Origin: Antrodiella citrinella
Lineage: Eukaryota; Basidiomycota; Agaricomycetes; Polyporales; Steccherinaceae
Reading direction: 5' to 3'
Assembly (NCBI GenBank): GCA_004802725.1
Contig: SGPM01000508.1
Coordinates: forward strand, 1 to 14,907
Length of the DNA: 14,907 nt
The translations under genes were made by a program, and so were the position numbers. Position 1 is the stretch's first letter. Each line of letters opens with the position of its first letter. Under the pieces are notes generated by a model. That model had not been told where the DNA came from. It saw only the letters and a list, made by a program, of their open reading frames with translations, and made no database searches. Of the stretch, positions 1 through 8,443 are shown piece by piece.

Positions 1-1151
1 GGGAAATTCCCCGTGCTCGGTCTCTGGACCTGTCGCTGTGGCAGGACTCGTACGCGTCTTACGCGGACCTGCTGTCCGAGCCCTTCCCTGGACTGGAGAC
101 TTTGCGGCTGCACCTGCCAGGAAGCAACGCCTTTGCTGCAGCGCGCGAAACGTTGAGGCCAATCTTCCGCTCCCTCCCAGCTCTTCACACACTCAAAGTC
201 GAGGGCTTCACATCCGAATTTTCCCTGGGGTTGATTCTGCCCTTCCATATCCTCACTTCCCTCACGATACATGTCCCACACGGGTCCCAGATGAACGATC
301 CAGGACTTACATGCGAGACGGTACTCGATGCGCTCCAGTGGATGCAGAAGCTGGAGCATCTCGATCTCAGCAGCCATGTGCTACCGTTGATTATCCCCGA
401 CTGCGCGCGGAGGATTCGAACCGTTGTGGATCGTCGGTCTCTGAAGACTTTATGTCTATCTGGAGACGTTCCACAGGTGAATTGGCTTCTATCGCACCTG
501 AGACTTTCGCCGTCCATCAGCATGGATCTCGCGTTGTTTGATCAAGGGCGAGTCGGTGGAGGCCAGTTCACTACTCTTGGAAGGCTTCTTTCAGCGGTGT
601 TCTATCCTAATGGTCACCAGCAAGTGCCAAAGATGACTTCGCTATCTCACGCAGCATGCATTTACACTCCAAACGAGGCAGGAAATCTTATGCGCCCGGC
701 GGATATATCTGCTGATGCGGTCTACCATCTCATATTTTCTGATGATGTTGACATCGTCAATGACTGTTTCAACCAAGCTGGCACTCCAAGTTACGTCTGG
801 TCGGACTGGCAGGACCTTGAGTCGATGCTCGATATTGCACGAGATCAAGGTTTTAGGTCAGACCAACGGCGTACGCTGCAAATACGAATGCTAAAATCCC
901 TCTCGCGACACCGTGTTGGTGAAAGCATCGAGTCCATTTGGGCGCAACTCCGTCTCCGCGAGATGCAGACACTATGTCTTCATGGAGTCCCCCGGGACAA
1001 TAAGACATACCAGCGCACATTGCAGCCTGCCTTCGTCAAGTTTGTCGAAGACATGTCGTCTTTGCAAGCCATAGCTTTCCGAGGTTGGGACTCATATTGG
1101 CAGACGAAGTTGGCCACGATCATTCCGATACCGCATGGACCTGCTGTTTGA
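1..1151 (+). CDS. F-box/LRR-like protein, C-terminal part (5' end outside window)
   Basis: The frame is open from base 3 to a TGA at 1149-1151, with no ATG needed at the left edge, so the start lies outside the window. About 382 residues are visible. The protein has irregular leucine-rich periodicity, for example SLDLSLW, LETLRLHLPG, LTSLTIHVPHGSQ and LEHLDLSSHVLP. It aligns by eye through its whole visible length with the F-box protein at 1743-4217: LDLSSHVLP against LDLGSHILP, CLSGDVPQVNWLLSHL against RLSGEISHLxWFLDHL, ESIESIWAQLRL against ERVEAIWSTFPL, and GWDSYW against DWDPSW. The F-box itself should lie upstream, and the family role (substrate-recognition part of SCF ubiquitin ligases) is inferred from that paralogue. 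It ends about 95 residues earlier than the paralogue, so it is either a shorter member or a truncated one. No intron is evident in the visible part. Confidence 0.7.
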   Translation, partial: EIPRARSLDLSLWQDSYASYADLLSEPFPGLETLRLHLPGSNAFAAARETLRPIFRSLPALHTLKVEGFTSEFSLGLILPFHILTSLTIHVPHGSQMNDPGLTCETVLDALQWMQKLEHLDLSSHVLPLIIPDCARRIRTVVDRRSLKTLCLSGDVPQVNWLLSHLRLSPSISMDLALFDQGRVGGGQFTTLGRLLSAVFYPNGHQQVPKMTSLSHAACIYTPNEAGNLMRPADISADAVYHLIFSDDVDIVNDCFNQAGTPSYVWSDWQDLESMLDIARDQGFRSDQRRTLQIRMLKSLSRHRVGESIESIWAQLRLREMQTLCLHGVPRDNKTYQRTLQPAFVKFVEDMSSLQAIAFRGWDSYWQTKLATIIPIPHGPAV

Positions 1152-1742
1152 TTTATCGATAATAAAAAATATTATCTTCTGATATCCTAGACGTTTACAT
1201 TAAGTGTCTAATAGTATTATGATGTGACAGGACTCTTACTGACGTTGCATCTGTCGACGGAGACTGGCACGGTATACCTTTCTCAGGCTGTGTTTACAGT
1301 AAGTAATGTTGACATATGAAGTGAGCTCAATTTTCTAAAGCAAATCATCTAACGTTCAAGTTCAACGTTCTTGAACGAGGTCAATCAGAAAGCGGCGTTC
1401 AAGGTTGACAATGAGATGAGTTGGAGCGAAACAAGTATGGTAACTGACACGAAGCTATTGATACATAGACCAAAACAAGATCGGGTCATCGCGCTCCGAA
1501 TAGCTTATTGTTCAACCACTTCATATCTGGACAAACGATCTTCCTACCGTTGCCAACACTACTGCGACATTCTTGTCTGTGTTCTTAATTCAACTTCTTA
1601 TTGTTATTGCACTTCATTGTCTTCGTCGTAGTCAACTACTGGCAATTGTCGTCGAGCCGCGCTCGGGTACTCAAACGATTTGATTTAAAGCTATGATGTT
1701 GAGCTCTTTGTTCGTCCACACCTCTGCATTACTTCATTCTAG
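1152..1742. other. Intergenic region between the two F-box genes
   Basis: About 590 bases without a supported gene. The first 100 bases are AT-rich. At 1231-1290 one frame reads as a leucine-rich fragment (LLLTLHLSTETG, then VYLSQAVF) resembling the C-terminal LTLS region of the second F-box gene, so it may be a leftover tail of the first. An 86-codon open frame at 1371-1631 starts on a non-ATG codon and has no recognisable composition. The last 60 bases are the probable promoter and leader of the next gene: an AT-rich TTTAAAG near 1684, then pyrimidine-rich DNA up to the ATG. Confidence 0.6.
1161..1166 (+). terminator. Possible polyadenylation signal AATAAA
   Basis: AATAAA begins 10 bases after the TGA of the first F-box-like gene, inside an AT-rich stretch unlike the flanking coding DNA. 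The position is close to the stop for a fungal 3' UTR, so this is a weak call made from the motif alone. Confidence 0.35.
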
Positions 1743-4217
1743 ATGACTTACTTCAATTTGCAGACAAATCCCAGCCACTTGAACGGATTTCTCTCATCAC
1801 CGTCACTCGATGTTGTGCGCGCCTTGGGAGCGTCGTCAGGTCCCTTGAGGCCTATCCTGGAATGTCATGCGACGCATTACTGGAAAATCAGGAATGATAT
1901 GCTCAGAGACATGGAGGTGGGTGGTGTCATGAGAAATGAGCCCATTGCGCAGCAGTACGCAACGCTAGCCAGACAGCTTGATGCTGAAATGGAGCGCTTC
2001 GCCAGAGTGGTAGCTTCGCATTGCACGGATAGTCCTCGAAAACGCTCCACTGGGTGAGCAAGATGAACTTCTCATCATAACCCGAGCTAATTGTTGTCAC
2101 AAGGCGAAATTTTGAGGAGACGTCGCGCTATAGCTGGAAGGTGGGGACTACGGAGTCGATCTCCAAGTACCCTAATGAGCATAACGCGCGCGCGCGCCAG
2201 GCCGAGCATGTTCCACGGAGGATTTCTCAGACTACGAGGAACACAAAGAAGGATATGCCAGAGTACGTCGTAACTGGTTGTCTAAAAACCCCTCTAACTC
2301 GAATGATTGTCACAACTATCCAGCAACTTGACCATGGCCTCAGGAGCAGCTCGGAAATCTTCAAATGCTGAGGTCCTTCCACCACAAGTGGCTATCGGTC
2401 TGACGAGATTCCTCTCTGCCATCGATAAAATCCTTTGCAACGTACAGAAGCTCAGAGAGCATATCAACAACTTCTCGGCAGTACACAGGCTCCCTGGCAC
2501 CATCCTCGAAGACATTTTCTGCTACACCACGGACGAATTCGCTGGATCTGCTCGCAATCTACGACTCTGCCATGTCTGTCGCATCTGGAGGGCCGTTGCT
2601 CTTCAATGTGGTCGCCTATGGTCCGACATTGTGGCCAATCACTCCGCCACCAACTGGANCATNGTCAAGANNTTNTTGTCACGTTCCNNGACAGCTNCTC
2701 TGGACATTCGATCGGAGCGTCCGGTGAATATTCCNGCGTCTCCGACTGTCANGGATGACGAGGACACAATTCTCTTAGNNCCCCCAGACGTGCTNCATCT
2801 CATTCTGAAAGAGATNCATCGCATACGGAGTCTCCGCCTCGCTGTCTCTCATGAGACGTANGGGGAACTCATGCANTCTCTCGCTGGNCCAGCGCCNCGN
2901 CTNGANNNNCTTGCNTTATCCNTCAGCNGCANCCATTCACAAGCNGCTNGAAGTNTCTCTNNAGCCGNNNTNNNCTTCAACTTCCCTGCNCTCCGCGTAC
3001 TCCAAAGTCAAGGCCTTCAAGCGCACCTTGCGTGGCCTCTCATATTCGGAGGCTCTTCCACTATTACACATCTCAAACTGCGTATTCCACACCGGTCGCA
3101 AACAAAGGACTTGAATGCGGACACGATACTCGNCACAATCCAATCTATGCCGAGATTGACTACCCTGGACCTTGGCAGTCATATCCTGCCAATTTCCTCT
3201 CACTCCNAAAGCGCACATCTCTCGCCGAGTCGTCGATTGTCACACCCTTCGCACTCTTCGCCTCTCAGGGGAGATTTCGCATCTGAANTGGTTTCTGGAT
3301 CACCTGCAGCTCCGATCATCCGTCTACTTGNNTCTAGCGATATTCGCACACTCCACCATCCTCCAAGATGAATATACGGCCTTCAGTCATCATCTTTCTC
3401 GNCACCTTGGTTTTTCAAGTCGTANGGGAGATAGGCTTCCGCCGCTNGANCACGCAGNATGCTTCTGGCAACCGAGCTCNGGTCTTCGTGGNAAAAGCCC
3501 CTCCACCCTCCANATCATGCTCTCTGNNCACGACGACGCCATCCGTGATTATTTCGACACCGACGNACCCAATGTACTNCAAAACGGCGGGTTTGAGAGC
3601 TGGGAGGAAATNGAAACAGCCTTTGACCTTTCTCGAACNNCNATNCNNAGACGNCCTGGACAGCGCACGCTCAGCATCTGGATGNTTGANACAGNNGCAG
3701 ATCGTATGAGAAATGAGCGTGTTGAGGCCATTTGGAGCACGTTTCCACTCCAAAAGGTGCATACGCTGTTTCTAGACGGAGTTCCGATCTACATCCGAGA
3801 AGATCTTCCAAAAGCTGCAACAAGTGTTGCCAGCGTTCACAAACTACATCTTTCCTATGTTGTCGACNAAGCGACTCATAGTACGGGACTGGGATCCGAG
3901 CTGGTTGTGNAGTCTGATTGTGCTTCGCCCATACAACTATNAAGACATCGTTTGGACCGCAGAATGTGCCTTTCCCTNANCTTANNNCTCTCACATTGAG
4001 CAGNCGAGAGGAGATGCNACGCGGAGAACACAAATACTACTTTCNCAATGNNCTGTGTGAAGTATTTAAGTCGCGCCAACAGTGCTCAACGCGGGGCAGG
4101 ACAAGGCCTATCGAGGAACTCATTCTGGATAACTACGTCGATCGACAAGGCGCTCTTGGATTAAAGGAATCCATTCCTCGATGCATAAGGAATGGCGAGG
4201 TGTTGTGGTCGAGATAA
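1743..4217 (+). CDS. F-box protein with LRR-like C-terminal region (three exons, N-riddled)
   Basis: Exon 1 1743-2053, intron 2054-2103 (GTGAGC, CTAAT, AAG), exon 2 2104-2262, intron 2263-2323 (GTACGT, CTAAC, CAG), exon 3 2324-4217. Both junctions keep frame exactly, joining a polar, helical N-terminal region (about 160 residues) to the F-box part. The F-box lies near residues 204-255: HRLPGTILEDIF, then LCHVCRIWRAVAL and GRLWSDI, the usual agaricomycete pattern. A leucine-rich region follows, ending in IEELILDNY. The likely role is SCF substrate recognition (family knowledge). Exon 3 changes frame at N3207, N3868 and N3941, each an extra base between otherwise good codons. Leaving them out gives about 786 codons to the TAA at 4215-4217. 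A shorter start at ATG 2334 (context ACCATGG) is possible. Exon 2 contains (CG)6 at 2185-2196. It is a tandem paralogue of the gene at 1-1151. Confidence 0.75.
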
Positions 4218-4720
4218 CACGTCGTTTTGCGTACCGGTACCGTGTTGAAAATGGNCATGGGAGAACTTGCTCGTCTGTGCCGGTACGATGTGCTGAACTC
4301 AAACACAGTATGTACTGGCATCCGCGAATTTAGTTCATGGGACGATTGTGCACCNGCGATACATTCTNCTTTGATAACATCTGCAAAATCCTCAGTGTAC
4401 AGCGGAAGCACAAACAAAAAACACACCAACGAAGCCACATTCAGCACTGAATGCAGCGGGCGCACCACACGGATCCAAGAACGACCTTAGCAGTCCAGAC
4501 ATGAATCATGAATGGTGGTGCGGAGATGAATTAACACAAGTTCCAACTATTACTGCTTCTAATAGGTNCATGCGGGTGAGTAAACGAAGAATTATACGAA
4601 CTGTAAACAACATAAGGTCCATGGATATGATGGACGTGCGACATGGTGAAGACGGATTGGTGGTTGATATATTCCATAAGATGAGTTGGAGACGGGCAAG
4701 AAGAGCAGCTAGGGAGGAGN
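2659..4720. other. Cluster of ambiguous bases (N) over the second F-box gene
   Basis: All Ns of the window lie between 2659 and 4720, most in exon 3 of the F-box gene up to 4052, with isolated ones at 4255, 4355, 4368, 4568 and 4720. Most are single bases inside otherwise readable coding sequence, not the long runs of a scaffold gap. Among isolated Ns in the coding frame most sit on third codon positions. This is better explained by merging of similar copies or alleles than by poor base calling. Three Ns (3207, 3868, 3941) insert a base and break the frame. Confidence 0.9.
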
Positions 4721-4742
4721 GGTGAGGGAGGGAAGATGCGGG
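4218..4742. other. Convergent intergenic region
   Basis: About 525 bases between the stop of the F-box gene (+) and the stop of the carrier gene (-), so both 3' ends face each other here. Short open frames on both strands (4227-4490 +, 4133-4468 -) overlap one another and show no recognisable protein sense. No AATAAA was seen for either gene. Nothing else is supported. Confidence 0.6.
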
Positions 4743-5922
4743 CTACCATCGGAGGACGGCTTCGTAGATGAAGAACATGACCGCTGCGTTGGGGATGACC
4801 CGCATGAGGTGTGCGCTGAGTCCGCCGTATAGCGATTTTGTGCCTTCCTCTGCGATGACCAATCGGAGGGTCTGGACGAGACCGGTGTACTTCATTTTTC
4901 CGTCCACCAAAGGCTGTCGTAGTCGCGTCCGGAGTACCTGTACGAAAAAAGCGAGACACAATTGAGCTTATGTATGGCGACTTGATATGCATGGAATGTA
5001 CCTCATGAGGATACGTGATCAAACTCGCAACACACTTCGCCGTCCCCGCACTCCCAAGCATACCCAGCCACTCCATCGCGCCCCCCTTGTTCTCCGTATT
5101 CGCCGTCAACTTCTTCAGTTTCTCGTACAGAGTCCACTGGATCGTCCCCTCCGTCACGCCCAGATAACTCGCACTCAATCCCTTGTAGAACCCGCGCACG
5201 CCCTCCTCCCGCATAATCTTTCTGATCATATGCCACGAATTCGACGTAGAGACAACGCGCGCCTGACCCCGCAAGTGCTTGCTCTCCTCGAGCTGCAAGC
5301 GGGTCTTGACGACCCATATTGGATTCGTCGCGGTGCCCGTGACGATGCCCGCGGTGGCGGCAGCGCAGAGGTGCACCCACGAGTTTTCTACGCCGTCGTT
5401 GAACTTGTTGGCGATGATGTGCTTGCCGTTGCCGTAGGCGAAGAAGTTGATAGACCGCGCGGGTATGACGCCGACTAGCGTTGGTCCGAGTCCTTTGAAC
5501 AGCGCGCGAGGAGACTCTTCTCGGTATATATCCCTGTACACGAATCGCTTCAGTACTGCTGTCAAAAAAAGACGTCAGAAGCGAAGGGGCGTACCGCAGT
5601 ATATGTCCAGTCTCCACAAAGTTATACAGGAGGTTCGTCCGATGCGGCACCGTCACCACCCCATGCCCTGCCAAACTGAGCGTCGTATGTTTTTCCCGGA
5701 ACAGACTCGACTGTAACCGAGTTTTGACCACGTCGAACGGGCTCGTCACGATGGCGCCGCACATCCCGCCCACACTATTCATCCGAAAGACTCAGTTCTG
5801 AGGCAACGCGACAGAGATCAAGGACACACGTACCCGCCAGCCACAAAATGCTGCCATGACTTCGCAGGTAGCCATCCGCTTTTTGAAGGCCCTGCAACAG
5901 GTTGTGGTGCTGTATCAGCCAT
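4743..5922 (-). CDS. RIM2: Mitochondrial carrier, RIM2/pyrimidine nucleotide type
   Basis: Four exons on the - strand: 5922-5834, 5774-5595, 5533-5002 and 4937-4743. The introns are 5833-5775 (59 bp), 5594-5534 (61 bp) and 5001-4938 (64 bp), all GTACNN donors with AG ends. They join to 996 nt, 331 residues, with no gap in family sense. Three carrier repeats carry the signatures PFDVVKTRLQ (residues 42-51), NPIWVVKTRLQ (160-170) and PHEVLRTRLR (265-274). HFVAGGVGGMCGA and VIPARSINFFAYG are typical helix motifs. The tryptophan replacing the acidic residue in repeat 2 (PIW) marks the Rim2/SLC25A33/36 branch, which exchanges pyrimidine nucleotides across the inner mitochondrial membrane for mitochondrial DNA and RNA synthesis. 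NAD/folate-type carriers share this W and are the main alternative. The length fits the family. The start ATG gives a short polar N-terminus (MADTAPQPVAGPSKSGW) with no cleavable presequence, as usual for carriers. Confidence 0.95.
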
Positions 5923-6200
5923 TCTATTTCCAGAACAACCAACGACGAGCGAAAGCAAGGAATGTGGAGGTTTACAGGCAGTAAGAACTCTGCCAGCAAA
6001 GTAGGGTAAGTAGGGACGAAAGGGACGGAAGTGCTCGACGCGCTCTGCCGAAAGGAGACTCAGCGCGATCGGCTGCAAATTATGGCTGCCACGTGGAAGA
6101 TAAGATAAGATCCTTGAGATCCAGGCAGGAGATATCATGTTTATGGATTGAACGATGCTTGAAACAGCGACGACAACATACAGCTGAGCTATACATACAA
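5923..6200. other. Intergenic region upstream of the carrier gene
   Basis: About 278 bases between the proposed stop of the BRCT gene and the ATG of the carrier, both on the - strand. It should hold the 3' end of the former and the promoter of the latter. On the - strand it is CT-rich just before the carrier ATG. The only motifs noted are the CACGTG and GATAAG pair listed separately. Confidence 0.5.
6090..6109. promoter_or_regulatory. CACGTG E-box next to a double GATAAG motif
   Basis: CACGTG at 6090-6095 is followed three bases later by GATAAGATAAG at 6099-6109. The group lies 168-187 bases upstream of the carrier ATG on the - strand. CACGTG is bound by fungal bHLH factors and GATAAG by GATA zinc-finger factors (established motifs). 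That they act here is inference from position only. Confidence 0.3.
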
Positions 6201-7328
6201 CTACGACCCACCATCCACCCGAAAACATCGAAACTCCTTCCCGCAGTAGACCTGAGATGGAACGAACAGCATACAACGGTCCGCACATACGCCTTGCAAC
6301 GCCACCAACGCGTCCTGGACGGAAATCCGAGCATGGTCGTAATTCGCTGATTGCGCATTCTTTAGCAGATTAGTCCAAGGACTGAGCATACGATCAGAAA
6401 AGACCATGTACGAACGATCACAGAGGAACTCACGTCGGAGGTATAGTTATCGCAGCTTGAGGTTTGACCTTCTCGTAACGAAGCACCGCTCCTTTCCGCA
6501 GCTTGATCTTGCTAAGATCCAGTTCCCGTATCTTGCCTTTCGAGAGCGGGACGGCATTCACTATCTTCGCTATAGGCTTCGTTGACGGTCCTGCTTGCGG
6601 ATATACTTGTCCAGGAGATTCTTGCGCGAAACGAGCCCGCTTCGTAGGTCGGTGATCGCTATCCAACGATGCTTCCCTATCCTCTTCATATCGACGTTTC
6701 TTTGGACTCGCCAATAAACGAGTGACTGCGGCTTCATCGTCTTCACTGTCGCTGATTTGAGGTCTGTATGGTGAGACAGGCCCTGAAGAGTTGAAGGATC
6801 CCAATACCAGATAGGCACAATTCGGTAGCACACGAACAGAGAGCGGAGGGGGACATACGGTCAAGGACATAAGAAGCAACAGGGACTGGAAATTTGTCCT
6901 GCACGGAGTCAAGGATCCACTGAGCATGAAATACCTAGATCGCAGGTTACAAATGTATAGCAGGTCAAAGTCTAGAATATGACCGACGGCTATGGCGTTC
7001 TTCAAAAGGCTAGACGAAGTATGAGCACAGTGAAGTAGACGAACGAATGATACAACTTACCTAGGCAACCATGGATCTCGTCGTCTCGAACAGAAATAGT
7101 AGTCTGCAGTGCGTCTTTGCTGCTGAGAACGAGCAATGGTTCCCCCATGCTTGACTGTACTTTCCATGAGTGGGCCGAGAAGTCTCTAAAAATCGGAAAA
7201 CGTACGCCATAGGTCGACAATTCGACTATCCACGTAAGGACTGAAACACGCTGCAGTAACACGTCAAGATGACACCAACGCAAGAAGCCTTCGAGAGACA
7301 AAGAACCTGAGGCGGAGAAGAGTCGCAT
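6201..7328 (-). CDS. BRCT-domain nuclear protein, function unknown (seven short exons)
   Basis: Proposed - strand exons: 7328-7300, 7240-7206, 7154-7061, 7009-6988, 6934-6859, 6782-6434 and 6381-6201, joining in frame to about 261 residues. The N-terminal 85 residues form one BRCT domain: a leading LFSASG, then YVDSRIVDLW, LKHGGTIARS (the conserved GG turn), ADYYFCSRRRDPW, and VFHAQWILDSV (the conserved BRCT tryptophan), ending ASYVLD. After this come an acidic patch (SDSEDDE), basic nuclear-localisation-like clusters (SPKKRR, RPTKRAR) and a lysine-rich stretch (LSKIKLRKGAVLRYEK). BRCT domains bind phosphoproteins or DNA ends in repair and checkpoint work; which pathway applies here is not visible. 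No Myb or catalytic domain is seen. The donors at 7299 (gtctct) and 6987 (gtcggt) are weak, so the first and fourth exons are least certain. A 39-bp stretch at 6290-6252 may be another in-frame intron. The terminal exon is tentative. Confidence 0.7.
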
Positions 7329-7500
7329 GCTGTTGAAGAACGGAGATTACAAGGCCAGTAAAGCAGAGCGACGAGCACCAGAGTACCAACAACCTAGTAC
7401 CAGTCCAGCAGCAGATAGACAGACACGTCGGCCAGAGAACCCCAGGAATCTAAGCCACACAGCAAAAACGCGGACAACGACCAGCAGCAGCAAGCACACG
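7329..7500. promoter_or_regulatory. Probable shared promoter of a divergent gene pair
   Basis: The BRCT gene starts at 7328 on the - strand and the coiled-coil gene probably at 7501 on the + strand, leaving about 172 bases for both promoters and leaders. The + strand reading frame stays open back to an ATG at 7327, which overlaps the BRCT start codon in CATG (7326-7329). A longer coding start that leaves no room for a promoter is therefore formally possible. No TATA box or CCAAT box was seen. Confidence 0.35.
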
Positions 7501-8394
7501 ATGATGAACGTCGCAAGCAAAAGGCAATCGCCCCTAGGCGCCCTGAAACCACCTTGCTTCCTGCCTCTCACACAACGCGATCCTCGTGTTTGCACGCCTC
7601 TTTCTCCAGAAACGACCCAGAGGAGAGTGATGCAAGCAATGCAATCGACTTTAGATCTATCACAGTCGACGTCGACGCAGCGTGTCGCGCGTCCGGAGCC
7701 ACCACAGCCTAGTGGGAGTGGGAGGACCACGCGATCGCAGGACCAGGCTCTTAATGGGGAGAGGAATAAGGTGAGAGATTTTATGATTCTTTGCAGGTAA
7801 GTCAGGAGACTGAATGTGTTGGTTTGTAGAATACGTCTGCGGGACCGAAACAACCTAGGTCGTATAGGGACAAGTGCGTTAAGAGCTTAATGAGGGTGGA
7901 TGGTGCTCAATGTTTGCTCGCAGGTTCAATCAGTTGAAGGAGAAGTTTGACAATGTCACTGCGGTGAGCATATCCTTTTCTATAACCACATCTTGTGTAC
8001 TCATCACCCACGAACGTGCACAGACCCGTGATCAATACAACAAAGAGCTAGCGGTCGCCCAAGACAAGCTGAAGAAGCTCGAGAACGAATGCAAGTACGT
8101 CCACCTCTTCGCCTACTCCCTTCCGTGCCCCCCATTCACATCCTCCCCTACCTCTACAGCCTCCTCCTAGACGCAGTAGACATTGCCGCGCCCTCGCAAC
8201 CCACGATCCTGCACTACCTCACACAAGACCCTATCCCAGCGCACTACCACCTCACCGCGCGCGGGCCGCTGCCCCCGCCGATGCAGCCAATGGATCCGGA
8301 CCCTTTGCCCCCGCCACCGCCTCAGCCACCTCAGCAGCACAACGGGACGAATGGGCATCATGAGTTTGGGAGGGTGAACCCTTCGCGCTGGTGA
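7501..8394 (+). CDS. Small coiled-coil protein, INO80 subunit F-like motif (tentative)
   Basis: Five exons: 7501-7770, 7830-7873, 7924-7963, 8024-8094 and 8160-8394. The introns are 59, 50, 60 and 65 bp (donors GTGAGA, GTGCGT, GTGAGC, GTACGT; all CAG or TAG ends), joining in frame to 219 residues. The N-terminus is polar (SPLGALKPPCFLPLT, SPETTQRRVMQAM). The core is a coiled coil: YRDKFNQLKEKFDNVTA, then RDQYNKELAVAQDKLKKLE, then NLLLDAVDIAAPSQPT. The tail is rich in proline, glutamine and histidine. The core pattern (YR-K-N-LK followed by K-KKL-EN-LLLDA) resembles the INO80F/TFPT chromatin-remodelling subunit motif, so a nuclear role is suggested but not proven. The start at 7501 or 7504 is chosen for an A at -3 and because upstream sequence looks like leader; the frame is open to ATG 7327, which would give 277 residues. 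It is divergent from the BRCT gene. Confidence 0.82.
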
Positions 8395-8437
8395 TCATAT
8401 GGGAGGAGGGGTGGGTTTGGTGTGTATGTATATTGTG

Positions 8438-8443
8438 AATAAT
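8438..8443 (+). terminator. Possible polyadenylation signal AATAAT
   Basis: AATAAT lies 44 bases after the stop of the coiled-coil gene, just behind a TG/TA-rich stretch (TGTGTATGTATATTGTG) of the kind that helps 3' processing in fungi. Motif and position only. Confidence 0.25.

Noticed and set aside
1371..1631. 86-codon + strand open frame
   Set aside because: Non-ATG start, AT-rich intergenic DNA, product without recognisable composition or neighbours.
4531..4999. Read-through of the third carrier exon on the - strand to 4531
   Set aside because: The frame leaves carrier sense exactly at a GTACAT donor after TYPHE; splicing to 4937 restores the third carrier signature VLRTRLR.
7347..7853. 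A 168-codon - strand open frame
   Set aside because: It is the antisense shadow of exon 1 of the coiled-coil gene and runs through that gene's first intron; its cysteine- and leucine-rich product has no domain sense.
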